NCBI RefSeq assembly: GCF_033845285.1
Contig: NZ_JAWXCX010000001.1
Span: 62,001 to 126,000 of the forward strand
DNA: 64,000 nucleotides
Reading direction: 5' to 3'
DNA from: Marinococcus sp. PL1-022
GTDB taxonomy: Bacteria; Bacillota; Bacilli; Bacillales; Marinococcaceae
This document shows positions 1-12,145 of this stretch, piece after piece; the stretch's first letter is position 1; the number at the start of each line of letters is the position of its first letter. A model generated the notes under the pieces. It made no database searches and was not told the DNA's origin. It saw only the letters and a program-made list of their open reading frames with translations. The translations under genes were made by a program, and so were the position numbers.

Positions 1-90
1 GCCCCATCTGTTTATCAGCCGGAGCACCCGATCGGTGAGCTCTATGATGAATTGGCGTCAACGATTATGAATAAAGTACCGAGTGAATAG
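1..90 (+). CDS. C-terminal 29 residues of a truncated gene, possibly Mrp/SalA-type ATPase
   Basis: An open frame runs in from the window edge and ends with TAG at 88-90. The visible residues contain QPEHPIGELYDELASTIM, which resembles the last helix of Mrp/NBP35-type P-loop ATPases. In B. subtilis salA (an mrp homologue) lies a few genes before the sigW region, so SalA is a reasonable guess. The fragment is too short to prove this. A strong terminator follows at once. Confidence 0.4.
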   Translation, partial: APSVYQPEHPIGELYDELASTIMNKVPSE

Positions 91-103
91 CATCCAGTAA
101 ACA

Positions 104-135
104 GAAGCCGCCCGCAGATATCTGCGGGCGGCTTC
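104..135. terminator. Bidirectional terminator between convergent genes
   Basis: A perfect 32-nt palindrome with arms GAAGCCGCCCGCAGAT and its complement. T-rich sequence follows on the plus side. It sits between the plus-strand gene ending at 90 and the minus-strand HAD gene ending at 139, so it can serve both. Confidence 0.85.
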
Positions 136-138
136 TTG

Positions 139-996
139 CTATTTGTTGTATTGAATGAGCTCTTCCATCGGCTGCTGAAGAGATGGCACAGTATAAATAT
201 ATTTGGAGGGAGAATCAGCTAAAGGGCTGATATGAATACCTTCAATTCCAAGCAGAACGCCGGGCATCACATCATTCATTAGGTTATCTCCGATGACCAT
301 CGTTTCCTGAGGACTGACCCGGTACTCTTCCAATAATTGTTCGTAATGATCCTTCGTTTCTGCCGGTTTGTTCGCAGAAGTAATCCTGGTGTAGGGAGGA
401 AGCAGATCATGCAGGTTTAACTGCTGTAAAATGGATTCTGCGTCTTCATCGTCGCTATTGGTGACTAACACCATCTGCTTTCCATTAGATTGAAGCCACT
501 GCAGCCCGGATCGAAGCGAAGGAGTCTGGGAAAGCTGGAAGGCTTCAGATGACATATATGTTTTTGTTTCCACGTAAGCGGCATAGGCTTCTTCTTTCGA
601 AACACCGAAATGTCTGGCAGTAGCGTGGGGAGTCCACCACCCGTCCCCGATAGCTATTTTTTTGTCAAAGTCAAAAGAAAGGTTCTTATACTCTCCGGCC
701 CACAGAGAAGGTTCCATTTCTTTCCCGCTCCAATTGACGACTCTTACTGGCTGGGCGGTGACCGGGTCGAGATAGAGGATACGGTCGTTCTCTGCATCAT
801 ACGCTGTGCCTATCTGCAGAGCCCGCTCGCCGTTTTGAACAGCTTCGTACTCGGAGAAAAATGCAGGTCTTTCTTTTTCTGCGATAAAGGCAGCCAGCCG
901 TTCAGCGTAATAATCAAAGTGTTCAGTATCCTCATATAGAGTACCATCGAGGTCGAAAATCAATAACTCTTTATCATTCCAGTGGATATCGGCCAA
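139..996 (-). CDS. HAD-superfamily hydrolase
   Basis: 285 residues. HAD motif I is DLDGT at residues 15-19 (nucleophile Asp15, acid/base Asp17). Motif II is in VLVTNSDD, and motif IV is GDNLMNDV near residue 235, so this is an intact phosphatase-type HAD fold with a long cap between motifs I and II. The substrate cannot be read from the sequence; many such proteins act on nucleotides or sugar phosphates. The start is a TTG at 994-996 behind AAAGGAGAG, with spacing slightly long at about 11 nt. It stands alone, convergent to the preceding gene and divergent from the rRNA operon. Confidence 0.85.
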   Translation of the reverse strand: MADIHWNDKELLIFDLDGTLYEDTEHFDYYAERLAAFIAEKERPAFFSEYEAVQNGERALQIGTAYDAENDRILYLDPVTAQPVRVVNWSGKEMEPSLWAGEYKNLSFDFDKKIAIGDGWWTPHATARHFGVSKEEAYAAYVETKTYMSSEAFQLSQTPSLRSGLQWLQSNGKQMVLVTNSDDEDAESILQQLNLHDLLPPYTRITSANKPAETKDHYEQLLEEYRVSPQETMVIGDNLMNDVMPGVLLGIEGIHISPLADSPSKYIYTVPSLQQPMEELIQYNK

Positions 997-1164
997 CGGT
1001 CAATTCTCTCCTTTCTTCCATTACATACCACTAGAATAGCATAAAATACGAAGCAGTTAGTAATCAGAATAAAAAGAAAAGACCTATAAGAGGCTAACGG
1101 AAGCAATAGATAATTACACATTACTTTATTTGTACATTTTTTTAAAAGAAATTATAAAAAGTTG

Positions 1165-1193
1165 TTGACCGCTTAGAGCCACGGTGATATATT
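1165..1193 (+). promoter_or_regulatory. rRNA operon promoter P1
   Basis: TTGACC (1165-1170), a 17-nt spacer and TATATT (1188-1193) form a sigma-A promoter upstream of the 16S gene. The preceding sequence is A/T-rich, as expected of an UP element. The stretch from 997 to 1164 holds no gene that I can see. Confidence 0.75.
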
Positions 1194-1258
1194 TATACAT
1201 GCGCTTCCGAGAGAGGCGGAAAAACAACAGCCGGAAATAATAAATTTCATAAAAGTTG

Positions 1259-1287
1259 TTGACTTTCATTTACCTACTTGGTATGAT
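1259..1287 (+). promoter_or_regulatory. rRNA operon promoter P2
   Basis: TTGACT (1259-1264), 17 nt, then TATGAT (1282-1287). With P1 about 95 nt upstream this gives the tandem-promoter layout typical of Bacillus rrn operons. The leader 1290-1395 includes TTTGAAAAGGAAAG, probably an antitermination/processing leader. Confidence 0.8.
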
Positions 1288-1395
1288 ATTAATTGTCGCT
1301 TTGAGCGGCAGATCGTTCTTTGAAAAGGAAAGACAAGCCAGAGCCCCAAAGAAAAGAATCAAATTTAGGGCATTTCGGATGCCACAGCATCAAAC

Positions 1396-2971
<1,576 letters not shown>

Positions 2972-3168
2972 TATGGAGCAGTACCCCGGTCCCGCAGGGA
3001 CCGGGCAGGGGCCTGGCTTGGCTTTCCTTTTGAGAGATACGATCTCTCTATTTGTTTTTTGCACGTGGGACCTTGACAACCGAATACCGAGACCAACACA
3101 CACAAGCAACACAAGGCTGCCGGCTGTTTCGGCCGGCGGCCGCGTCGAAGAATGACCGCGTATCGAGT
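2972..3168 (+). other. 16S-23S spacer without tRNA genes
   Basis: About 197 nt. It contains a GC-rich hairpin near 2984-3005 (CCCCGGTCCC / GGGACCGGG) and another at 3118-3142 (GCCGGC... repeats), probably RNase processing stems. No tRNA-Ile or tRNA-Ala is present, unlike spacers of some other Bacillus rrn operons. Confidence 0.8.
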
Positions 3169-6101
<2,933 letters not shown>

Positions 6102-6167
6102 CGCACAGCACGATACGCGGCGGTGGCTGCGGTCTCGGTATTTGGTTGTCAGGGCCCGACGGGCCAG

Positions 6168-6284
<117 letters not shown>

Positions 6285-6287
6285 ACT

Positions 6288-6326
6288 AAAGCCTTTTTCT
6301 CTTACTGGAGAGAAAGGCTTTTATTA
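6288..6326 (+). terminator. rRNA operon terminator
   Basis: AAAGCCTTTTTCTC pairs with GAGAGAAAGGCTTT around TTACTG, followed by TATTATAT. It separates the rRNA operon from the tRNA behind it. Confidence 0.85.
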
Positions 6327-6350
6327 TATGAAATCATTTAACAATTGAGG

Positions 6351-6379
6351 TTGACTATGGCTTTAATGCCCTTTACAAT
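6351..6379 (+). promoter_or_regulatory. Promoter of tRNA-Thr
   Basis: TTGACT (6351-6356), exactly 17 nt, TACAAT (6374-6379). It lies after the rrn terminator and 66 nt before the tRNA, so the tRNA is probably transcribed independently. Confidence 0.8.
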
Positions 6380-6445
6380 AGTATTTGTGTCTGAATAGGG
6401 CATACGTAAGCTTACATAGCATAGATGAGACATTTTATTTTATCT

Positions 6446-6521
6446 GCTTCCTTAGCTCAGCAGGTAGAGCGCATCCATGGTAAGGATGAGGTCACCGGTT
6501 CGAATCCGGTAGGAAGCTCCA
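6446..6521 (+). tRNA. tRNA-Thr (GGT)
   Basis: 76 nt including an encoded CCA. Acceptor GCTTCCT/AGGAAGC; D arm GCTC..GAGC; anticodon loop ATGGTAA gives anticodon GGT; T arm ACCGG TTCGAAT CCGGT. It reads ACC/ACT codons. Confidence 0.95.
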
Positions 6522-6534
6522 TTAGTTAAATGAC

Positions 6535-6568
6535 AACGCCAGTCCGAAACATCGGACTGGCGTTTTTT
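6535..6568 (+). terminator. Terminator after tRNA-Thr
   Basis: AACGCCAGTCCG (6535-6546) pairs with CGGACTGGCGTT (6553-6564), followed by TTTTAT. Confidence 0.9.
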
Positions 6569-6700
6569 ATCCAGGACGCTTATAACAGAAGACGTGTGGG
6601 ATAAATATACTCCTTATTTTAAAAATTAACGTAATAGGGTAAACTATACTCGTTCCGACAAATGGATGGTTACTGTTAAAGAAGCGGTGGTGAAGTTTAA

Positions 6701-7357
6701 ATGAGGAAAAAATACGCTGATTATGCTGAATTAAATGCTGGTGAATTAGAAGGCCGTGATTATGACATACGTGTACTTTTGGGTAGCCATAGAACCCTTG
6801 TGGCTCTGGCTCCGCATGGGGGAGCTATCGAAGCGGGAACCAGCGAACTGGTCGAAGAGCTTCACCGCAGCTGTCACTTTTCCGCCTATGATTTTCACGC
6901 TAAAAAGCGTACTGGTAACAGAAGGCTCCATATCAGATCCACGTGTTTCGATGAACCAAGAGCCCTCTCACTGGCTGCTGAAGCTTTATTTACAGTTACT
7001 CTTCATGGATACCGGGGCGAAGAGAGAAAAACCTATATAGGAGGACTGGATACGTCCACGGCAGACCTTATAGGTGCAGAGCTGGCTGCTTCCGGTTTTA
7101 GTGTGGATTTTGAACCACCATCTGCTATAGAAGGAAAATATAAAGGGAATATATGTAATAAAAACAGAAGAAAGCAGGGCGTACAGCTTGAAATCAGTTC
7201 AGCCCAGCGCCGTGCTTTTTTTGCTAATGAAGACTTGAGCAGTGCGAATAGAGGCAATCGCCTTTCTTCTTTTTATGAGTATGCCGGGGCGATTGGGAGA
7301 GCTTTGAGGCGGGCGGAAACCACCGTTTGTGTTACAGAAATGCAGATGTCTGAATAA
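6701..7357 (+). CDS. Poly-gamma-glutamate hydrolase family protein (PghP/YmaC-like, PF05908)
   Basis: 218 residues, the normal family length. The order of motifs matches the phage/Bacillus gamma-PGA hydrolase family, a zinc metallopeptidase-like fold: APHGGAIEAGTSEL near residue 37 (His and Glu ligands), LHIRSTCFDEP near 76, then TLHGYRG and YIGGLD. No signal peptide is visible, as for other members. The family cleaves capsular or soluble poly-gamma-glutamate; chromosomal copies are often prophage relics. No capsule or phage gene lies nearby, so the role here is open. Start ATG at 6701 follows GGTGGTG. Confidence 0.8.
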   Translation: MRKKYADYAELNAGELEGRDYDIRVLLGSHRTLVALAPHGGAIEAGTSELVEELHRSCHFSAYDFHAKKRTGNRRLHIRSTCFDEPRALSLAAEALFTVTLHGYRGEERKTYIGGLDTSTADLIGAELAASGFSVDFEPPSAIEGKYKGNICNKNRRKQGVQLEISSAQRRAFFANEDLSSANRGNRLSSFYEYAGAIGRALRRAETTVCVTEMQMSE

Positions 7358-7386
7358 TCAACCGGGATGTTTCAAAAGCCTGGTTA

Positions 7387-7610
7387 TTACATAAAAAGCT
7401 GATAAAAAGCGATACCCGCATTCACAGCAAACAGAAGGCCGATAAGGATGCCTCCCAGTAGGGACAGGGAGCTAACCCGTATCCGTGGATCGCGGACAGT
7501 AAGAGCTGCGGCCAGGATTAACGTGACGAGTGCTGAAAGGTAAAATCCGAGCCGCCGCCAGCTTGGGAATTGCTGCCGGCTTTCTCCTGCCCCTTGTAAG
7601 TATAACGCAT
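7387..7610 (-). pseudogene. Small two-helix membrane protein gene interrupted by a one-base frameshift
   Basis: An ATG at 7608-7610 stands behind AAAGGA with good spacing, but its frame stops after 31 codons. One frame over, the same strand encodes a clean membrane protein, FYLSALVTLILAAALTV then LGGILIGLLFAVNAGIAFYQ, ending in TAA at 7387-7389, with no start codon of its own. Adding one base in the run of four Cs at 7590-7593 (Gs on the coding strand) joins both parts into a 74-residue protein: a short polar N-terminus and two transmembrane helices. I do not recognise the family. The cause could be a real mutation, a slippage site or a sequencing error in a homopolymer. Confidence 0.55.
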
Positions 7611-7657
7611 GGGGAGATGTCCTTTATAATAAAATAGGGAAAAAGAGAGGAGCTTTT

Positions 7658-8200
7658 ATGTTTACATATCGTATCCGGGAAGATCTTTATTTAAAGCTGC
7701 TGGAGCCATCAGATGCCGAGGCCGTTTTTACGCTCACAGACAACTCGCGGGAGCATCTAAGAGAGTGGCTGCCGTGGGTGGATCATACAAATGAAAAAGA
7801 GGATACAAAAGCGTTCATTCATAATGTGCGGCATGGATGGGCGGATCAAAAAATGTTTTCGGCCGGTATCGTTTTTCAAGGAAGCATTGCTGGAATAGCC
7901 GGCTTCAACCGTCTGGATCACCAAAACAACCTTGGGGAAATTGGTTACTGGCTTGGAGAGAATTATCAGGGAAAAGGCATTATGACTGCGGTAACAGAAG
8001 CCTTTATTTCTTATGGCTTTGAACAGCTTGGTTTAAATAAAATCGTTATAAAAGTTGCCACGGCTAACGAAAAAAGCCGTGCTGTACCGGAGAGATTGGG
8101 ATTTAAGCAGGAGGGCACACTGCGGCAGGAGCACTGGCTGCATGACCAATACGTGGATATTGCGGTATATAGTCTGCTGAATGAAGAATGGAAAATTTAA
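7658..8200 (+). CDS. RimL-type GNAT N-acetyltransferase (YdaF-like)
   Basis: 180 residues covering the full Acetyltransf_3 fold. Strong resemblance to B. subtilis YdaF: LKLLEPSDAEAVFTL near the N-terminus, REWLPWVD (residues 33-40), GEIGYWLGENYQGKGIM (acetyl-CoA loop region, about 96-112), and ERLGFKQEGTLR near 150. Family members acetylate N-termini of ribosomal proteins or small amines; the substrate is unknown. Start ATG at 7658 follows GAGAGGAGC. It is a monocistronic unit, transcribed away from the broken small gene. Confidence 0.88.
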   Translation: MFTYRIREDLYLKLLEPSDAEAVFTLTDNSREHLREWLPWVDHTNEKEDTKAFIHNVRHGWADQKMFSAGIVFQGSIAGIAGFNRLDHQNNLGEIGYWLGENYQGKGIMTAVTEAFISYGFEQLGLNKIVIKVATANEKSRAVPERLGFKQEGTLRQEHWLHDQYVDIAVYSLLNEEWKI

Positions 8201-8280
8201 ACGGTCGCAACTGCGCAGCAAAGTATATTATAATAGTGCAATGTGTGCAAATCCATAATTAGATTGAGGGGTTATTTTTG

Positions 8281-8934
8281 GTGATTGTAGTAAGCGGAAT
8301 GATTGGAATTGGCAAAACGAGTGTCGCGCAGATACTTGGAGACGGCCTGGACTCGAAAGTGTACTATGAGCATGTATCGGACAACCCGATTCTTCCTTTG
8401 TTTTATCAGGCAGATCAAAAGGAAATTAATGAAAAAAGGTATCCATTTTTGCTTCAGCTCTATTTTCTCCGGACAAGGTTCCAATCGATTAAACAGGCTT
8501 ACAAGGATAACGATGCTATTTTGGATCGGAGCATTTATGAAGACTGGTATTTTACAAAAATTAATCGTGATCTCGGAAACATTAACGATATGGAGTTTTC
8601 CATTTATGAAGGCCTGCTTGAAGAAATGATGAAAGAAATTGAAGGTCTCCCTTATAAAAAGGCACCGGATCTTAATGTTTATCTGCGTGGCTCCTTCGAA
8701 ACAGTAATGGACCGGATCTTCGAACGCGGACGGGATTTCGAACAGGATGAGGAGCTGGTGGAATACTACCGGAAGCTCTGGGAAGGCTACGACGACTGGC
8801 TGGAAAATTACTATAGCGCAAGCGATACACTAATTGTAGATATGGATAAGACCGATGTCGTTCATAATCCGCAGGATGCTGAAGATTTGGTGGAACAGGT
8901 GAAGACTCTCCTGCATGCGAAAAATAAAATATAG
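8281..8934 (+). CDS. Deoxynucleoside kinase (dGK/dCK family)
   Basis: 217 residues. The P-loop GMIGIGKTS is at residues 7-15; DRSIYEDW (the DRS motif that binds substrate and base) is near 81, and the arginine-rich lid ERGRDFEQ is near 160. This is the Firmicute deoxyadenosine/deoxycytidine/deoxyguanosine kinase family that salvages deoxynucleosides to dNMPs. B. subtilis dck and dgk are relatives; which base is used cannot be told. The start is either TTG at 8278 or GTG at 8281. The ribosome site TTGAGGGG ends at 8271, and its 9-nt spacing favours GTG. Confidence 0.88.
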   Translation: MIVVSGMIGIGKTSVAQILGDGLDSKVYYEHVSDNPILPLFYQADQKEINEKRYPFLLQLYFLRTRFQSIKQAYKDNDAILDRSIYEDWYFTKINRDLGNINDMEFSIYEGLLEEMMKEIEGLPYKKAPDLNVYLRGSFETVMDRIFERGRDFEQDEELVEYYRKLWEGYDDWLENYYSASDTLIVDMDKTDVVHNPQDAEDLVEQVKTLLHAKNKI

Positions 8935-8943
8935 ACAGAATAA

Positions 8944-8976
8944 AGCTCCCGGGAATAAAGTCTCCGGGAGCTATTT
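8944..8976 (+). terminator. Terminator after the deoxynucleoside kinase
   Basis: AGCTCCCGG (8944-8952) pairs with CCGGGAGCT (8964-8972), followed by ATTTCTT. Confidence 0.75.
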
Positions 8977-9172
8977 CTTATATAACTAGAAAATTATGAA
9001 GGAAAAGTATGGAAAAGGATAAATATTGAATATTATTGCATGACAAACATTGCAGGTTTATTTCAAAAAATTGTAATAGTTTACAGTCTTCTAACAACAA
9101 TGTGTAAGACCTTGTAGTGCTGAGAGCCGCTACGTATACTAAGCCGTAAGCAAACATATCAAATAAAAAATC

Positions 9173-9279
9173 AGGAGGTGACAGCGTTAATTTATTAACA
9201 GGCAGAGCTTATACATATAGGAAACAAAGACGTACCCCAAAGGCAACACTGTTAATAAACATAACGTGCACTATTTATG
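9173..9279 (+). promoter_or_regulatory. Leader with distant Shine-Dalgarno and long hairpin before the M23 peptidase
   Basis: A perfect AGGAGGTGA lies at 9173-9181, about 95 nt before the ATG at 9277, and no ribosome site adjoins that ATG. Between them 9184-9201 pairs with 9249-9267: 11 uninterrupted pairs (TTTATTAACAG/CTGTTAATAAA) plus six more including one G-U, separated by a small internal loop. Folding removes 84 nt and leaves about 11 nt between AGGAGGTGA and ATG. A competing local hairpin GTTAA-TTTA-TTAAC (9186-9199) uses the same 5' arm. The rest of 8977-9172 is A/T-rich; I see no gene or known riboswitch there. Confidence 0.55.
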
Positions 9280-10029
9280 AAAAAATTTGTAATGAGTTCG
9301 GCGGTAGCGGCAGCAATTTTATTCGCTCCCTCAGTAGCGGACGCTTCTATTGGAGATCAGAACCTTAAATCGGGTATGAAGGATTCAGATGTTTCAGAGC
9401 TGCAGCAGTGGTTGAATGATAAAGGCTACGAAGCAGGGCCTGTAGACGGCGTCTTTGGACCGCTGACAAAGCAGGGTGTTGAAGCGTTTCAGGCAGCGCA
9501 AAGTATTTCCGTCGATGGCATTGCCGGACCACAAACATTTGGAGAGATGAATTTAGGAGATTCGACTACCCCGCAAAGCAGCTCTGACTCGTCAGAGGAT
9601 ACAGCGGTAGCCGCAGAGTCTACATACAGCAGCTCCGGATTTGCGCTTCCGGCTTCCGGGCACGTAACGTCTGAATACGGCCAGCGCGGCAGCGGCTCCC
9701 ATAATGGAATCGACATTGGGTACGGCGGAAGTTCAAGCATTTCTGCTTCCGCTTCTGGAACAGTAACATACGCCGGCACCATGAACGGCTATGGCAATAC
9801 AATTATTTTAGAGCATACTGTTGATGGGCAAACGTACAATACCCTATACGCTCATCTGAGATCCATCAGCGTATCAAACGGGGAAGCAGTATCTCAGGGA
9901 GAAGGTATCGGTATCATGGGTAACACCGGCCGAAGTACGGGCAGACACCTGCACTTTGAAGTGCATGAAGGAGCCTGGAACGGGGCAAAATCAAACGCTG
10001 TTAACCCGCGTTCCTACGTTTCTTTCTAA
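9277..10029 (+). CDS. Secreted M23 (LytM) peptidoglycan endopeptidase with peptidoglycan-binding domain
   Basis: 250 residues: Sec signal peptide 1-23 (cleavage after ADA), PG_binding_1 domain about 27-92 (DSDVSELQQWLNDKGY, GVFGPLTKQGVEAFQ), an acidic Ser-rich linker about 95-120, and an M23 domain about 122-248. The zinc site is complete: His142 and Asp146 in HNGID and His226 in HLHFE, with His193 (YAHL) as a catalytic residue. It should cut wall cross-bridges or stem peptides outside the cell. The start at 9277 is fixed by the signal peptide, but there is no adjacent ribosome site; see the leader entry. Terminated at 10041-10079. Confidence 0.93.
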   Translation: MKKFVMSSAVAAAILFAPSVADASIGDQNLKSGMKDSDVSELQQWLNDKGYEAGPVDGVFGPLTKQGVEAFQAAQSISVDGIAGPQTFGEMNLGDSTTPQSSSDSSEDTAVAAESTYSSSGFALPASGHVTSEYGQRGSGSHNGIDIGYGGSSSISASASGTVTYAGTMNGYGNTIILEHTVDGQTYNTLYAHLRSISVSNGEAVSQGEGIGIMGNTGRSTGRHLHFEVHEGAWNGAKSNAVNPRSYVSF

Positions 10030-10040
10030 GCAAATTCTAA

Positions 10041-10080
10041 AAACAGCGCAGCCTCTGCATAAGAGGCTGCGCTGTTTTAT
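10041..10080 (+). terminator. Terminator after the M23 peptidase
   Basis: AAACAGCGCAGCCTCT (10041-10056) pairs with AGAGGCTGCGCTGTTT (10062-10077), followed by TAT. Confidence 0.92.
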
Positions 10081-10086
10081 TCGTAT

Positions 10087-10115
10087 AAAAAGCCCCGGCT
10101 TAGCAGCCGGGGCTT
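10087..10115 (-). terminator. Terminator of the SurA-like lipoprotein gene
   Basis: AAGCCCCGGCT (10090-10100) pairs with AGCCGGGGCTT (10105-10115). On the minus strand it runs into TTTTTATACG. It lies directly next to the plus-strand terminator, giving two separate back-to-back terminators. Confidence 0.88.
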
Positions 10116-10123
10116 GAGATCAG

Positions 10124-10987
10124 TTATTCTTCAGAATCGCTGTTTCCTTCTGATTCGGATGCTACATTGTTTTCGATGTCTGCATCCTCACGCAGCTGAT
10201 CAGTATATTCCTGCTGTTGCTCCTGCTGTTTCTGTGATTCAAGCTGTTGTTCGAGCTGCGGACGAAGGTCCTCAAGAGAACCGGCTTCTTCTCCCTGACC
10301 CTGGGAGATCTGATCGTATAATTCTTCTACTTCTTCGTCAGACACTTCAACTTCTTCGACTTGTTCATCCAGAAGAGCATTTATCTGTAGAGAAGTTCGT
10401 GCTTCTTCACGCAGTTCTTCCTCTGTGTAACCCTGCTCTTCAAGAGCCTGCTGGTATTCTTCATCAGATTCAAACTGCTCTTTAAGAGAGCTAATCTGCT
10501 CATCTATATCTTCTTCATTCACTTCATAATCCCCTGCCTCGGCTTCCTGGGCCAGAAGCTCCTGGTCAATAAGGGATTCAGCTGTTCGCTCTTTTAGATC
10601 TGTTTGAAGTTCTTCATTGCTTTGATCACCGGAGGCGGCAGCTTGCGCAGCATACTGCTCATAGTTAGTAGTGAATATTGGTTCAAATTCCTCTTTGGTA
10701 ATTTCTTCTCCATTCACAGTAGCTACTGTGTCAGGTACATCGCTTAAATCCGGTTCAGGTAAATCTTCCGCCTGTTCTTCGCCGGATGCCTGTTCATCAG
10801 AGGATCCTTCATCTGAATTTTCCTGCTGGTTGTTTTCATTGTTGTTATTGGAGTTTTCCTCTGACTGCTGCTCTTCGTTTTCGTTATTGTTATCAGAGGA
10901 ATTCTCCCCGCCGTCGCCGTTACTGCAGGCGCCAATGATAGCTACCGACAGGGCGAGGCCTGTGCTCAGAATCCATTTTTTACTCAC
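10124..10987 (-). CDS. SurA-N-domain lipoprotein, extracytoplasmic chaperone-like
   Basis: 287 residues from a GTG at 10985-10987, placed behind GGAGAGGAG; a longer frame upstream has no ribosome site. A lipoprotein signal ends in SVAIIGAC. Next comes about 65 residues of almost pure Asn/Asp/Glu/Ser/Gln, then a SurA_N-like helical domain opening with DTVATVNGEEITKEEF (about 85), the classic start of SurA/PrsA chaperones. No PPIC prolyl-isomerase domain is present. It probably helps fold secreted proteins at the membrane surface, in an isomerase-independent way. Extreme acidity fits a saline environment. Confidence 0.82.
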   Translation of the reverse strand: MSKKWILSTGLALSVAIIGACSNGDGGENSSDNNNENEEQQSEENSNNNNENNQQENSDEGSSDEQASGEEQAEDLPEPDLSDVPDTVATVNGEEITKEEFEPIFTTNYEQYAAQAAASGDQSNEELQTDLKERTAESLIDQELLAQEAEAGDYEVNEEDIDEQISSLKEQFESDEEYQQALEEQGYTEEELREEARTSLQINALLDEQVEEVEVSDEEVEELYDQISQGQGEEAGSLEDLRPQLEQQLESQKQQEQQQEYTDQLREDADIENNVASESEGNSDSEE

Positions 10988-11198
10988 TCTGATTTCTCCT
11001 CTCCATTGTATGCTCTCCGGGCATTGTAACACACGCCGTTACTCCTGTATGCTTTAATAGTCTATAAAAATGTATAATTATTATGAAAACTTGTAAAAGA
11101 AGAAAAAAGTGTTGAAAGTTACGAAAGAATGTAGGGAAATCTCAAAATTTCCCGGGAAATGTCCATAATATTACGGAAAGAAGAGGTGGGAGCTCAGT

Positions 11199-12110
11199 AT
11201 GGCTGCGTATATTATGCTTATTATGGTAGTGTTTTTTTATTCTGGAAATATCCTGGTTGGAAAAGCCATCAACGAGCTGCCTCCCTTTACAATAGCTTTT
11301 TTCAGGCTGATGATAGCCTTTTTATGCATCGTACCGCTTGGATGGAAGAGCGCCTGGAAAGCAAAAAACATATTCTGGGCACACAGGCTGCCGCTGATTG
11401 TTTTAACAGTTACAGGAGTTACGTTTTTTAATACCTTCATTTATGGAGCGCTCCAATTTACTTCATCCACCAATGTTTCTGTACTGGAAACAATAATTCC
11501 GGCAGTAACCGTTTTGTTAAGTACATACATTTTAAAAGAACGGCTGCGCTTTATTCAATGGATTGGGGTCGTACTGTCAATTGTAGGGGCCCTTTGGGTT
11601 GTAATGAATGGAAGATTGTTTGCCATAGCAGAAATGAACTGGAATGCCGGCGACGGTATTATGGTAGGGGCGATAGCCTGCTGGTCCATTTATTCCATCG
11701 CTGTCAAACGTTATATGCATCTGTTTCCCCCCTACGGGGTCCTGCTCGTAATGACGGGGATATCAATTATAATTTTAGTTCCTTTTATTACGGCGGAGTG
11801 GCTCTTTCTTGGCGTGCCTTCCTTCACCCTAAGCGAGCAGCTGCCGAGCCTTGCTTACCTGGGGCTCTTTCCAGGGTTCATTGCTCTATTGTTTTACAAC
11901 CGGGCGGTGGACCAGCTTGGAGCCTCAAAAGCTTCGGTTTTCCTGAATTTCCTTCCGGTGGTTACGATGGCTGGGGCGGTGCTTTGGCTCGAGGAAACGT
12001 TAACACCGGCCAAGGTAATAGGGGCGCTGATTGTAATAGCCGGGGTTCTGCTGACTACCCAGGGGAGACCAAAACGATTTCCAGGAGGGCACCCCAGCAG
12101 AAAACCATAA
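11199..12110 (+). CDS. EamA/DMT-family transporter
   Basis: 303 residues with ten predicted transmembrane helices in two EamA repeats. Repeat 1 includes NELPPFTIAFFRLMIA and the conserved GALQFTSSTNVSVLETIIPAVTVLLS. Repeat 2 includes LGLFPGFIALLFYNRAVDQLGASKASVFLNFLPVV. DMT members export or import metabolites such as amino acids; the substrate is not predictable. Start ATG at 11199 behind AGAGGTGGGAG. Monocistronic. Confidence 0.9.
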   Translation: MAAYIMLIMVVFFYSGNILVGKAINELPPFTIAFFRLMIAFLCIVPLGWKSAWKAKNIFWAHRLPLIVLTVTGVTFFNTFIYGALQFTSSTNVSVLETIIPAVTVLLSTYILKERLRFIQWIGVVLSIVGALWVVMNGRLFAIAEMNWNAGDGIMVGAIACWSIYSIAVKRYMHLFPPYGVLLVMTGISIIILVPFITAEWLFLGVPSFTLSEQLPSLAYLGLFPGFIALLFYNRAVDQLGASKASVFLNFLPVVTMAGAVLWLEETLTPAKVIGALIVIAGVLLTTQGRPKRFPGGHPSRKP

Positions 12111-12145
12111 AAAGCTGCTTCTCCCGAACAGGGAGAGGCAGCTTT
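12111..12145. terminator. Bidirectional terminator between EamA and GNAT genes
   Basis: AAAGCTGCTTCTCCC pairs with GGGAGAGGCAGCTTT with one G-U. It abuts the stop codons of the two convergent genes. Confidence 0.82.

Noticed and set aside
610-939. 109-codon plus-strand frame
   Set aside because: Antisense shadow of the HAD hydrolase gene, with no ribosome site.
8977-9172. Possible c-di-AMP or other metabolite riboswitch before the M23 peptidase
   Set aside because: c-di-AMP (ydaO/yuaA) riboswitches often precede wall hydrolases, but the conserved core segments such as GGGGAACC are not present.
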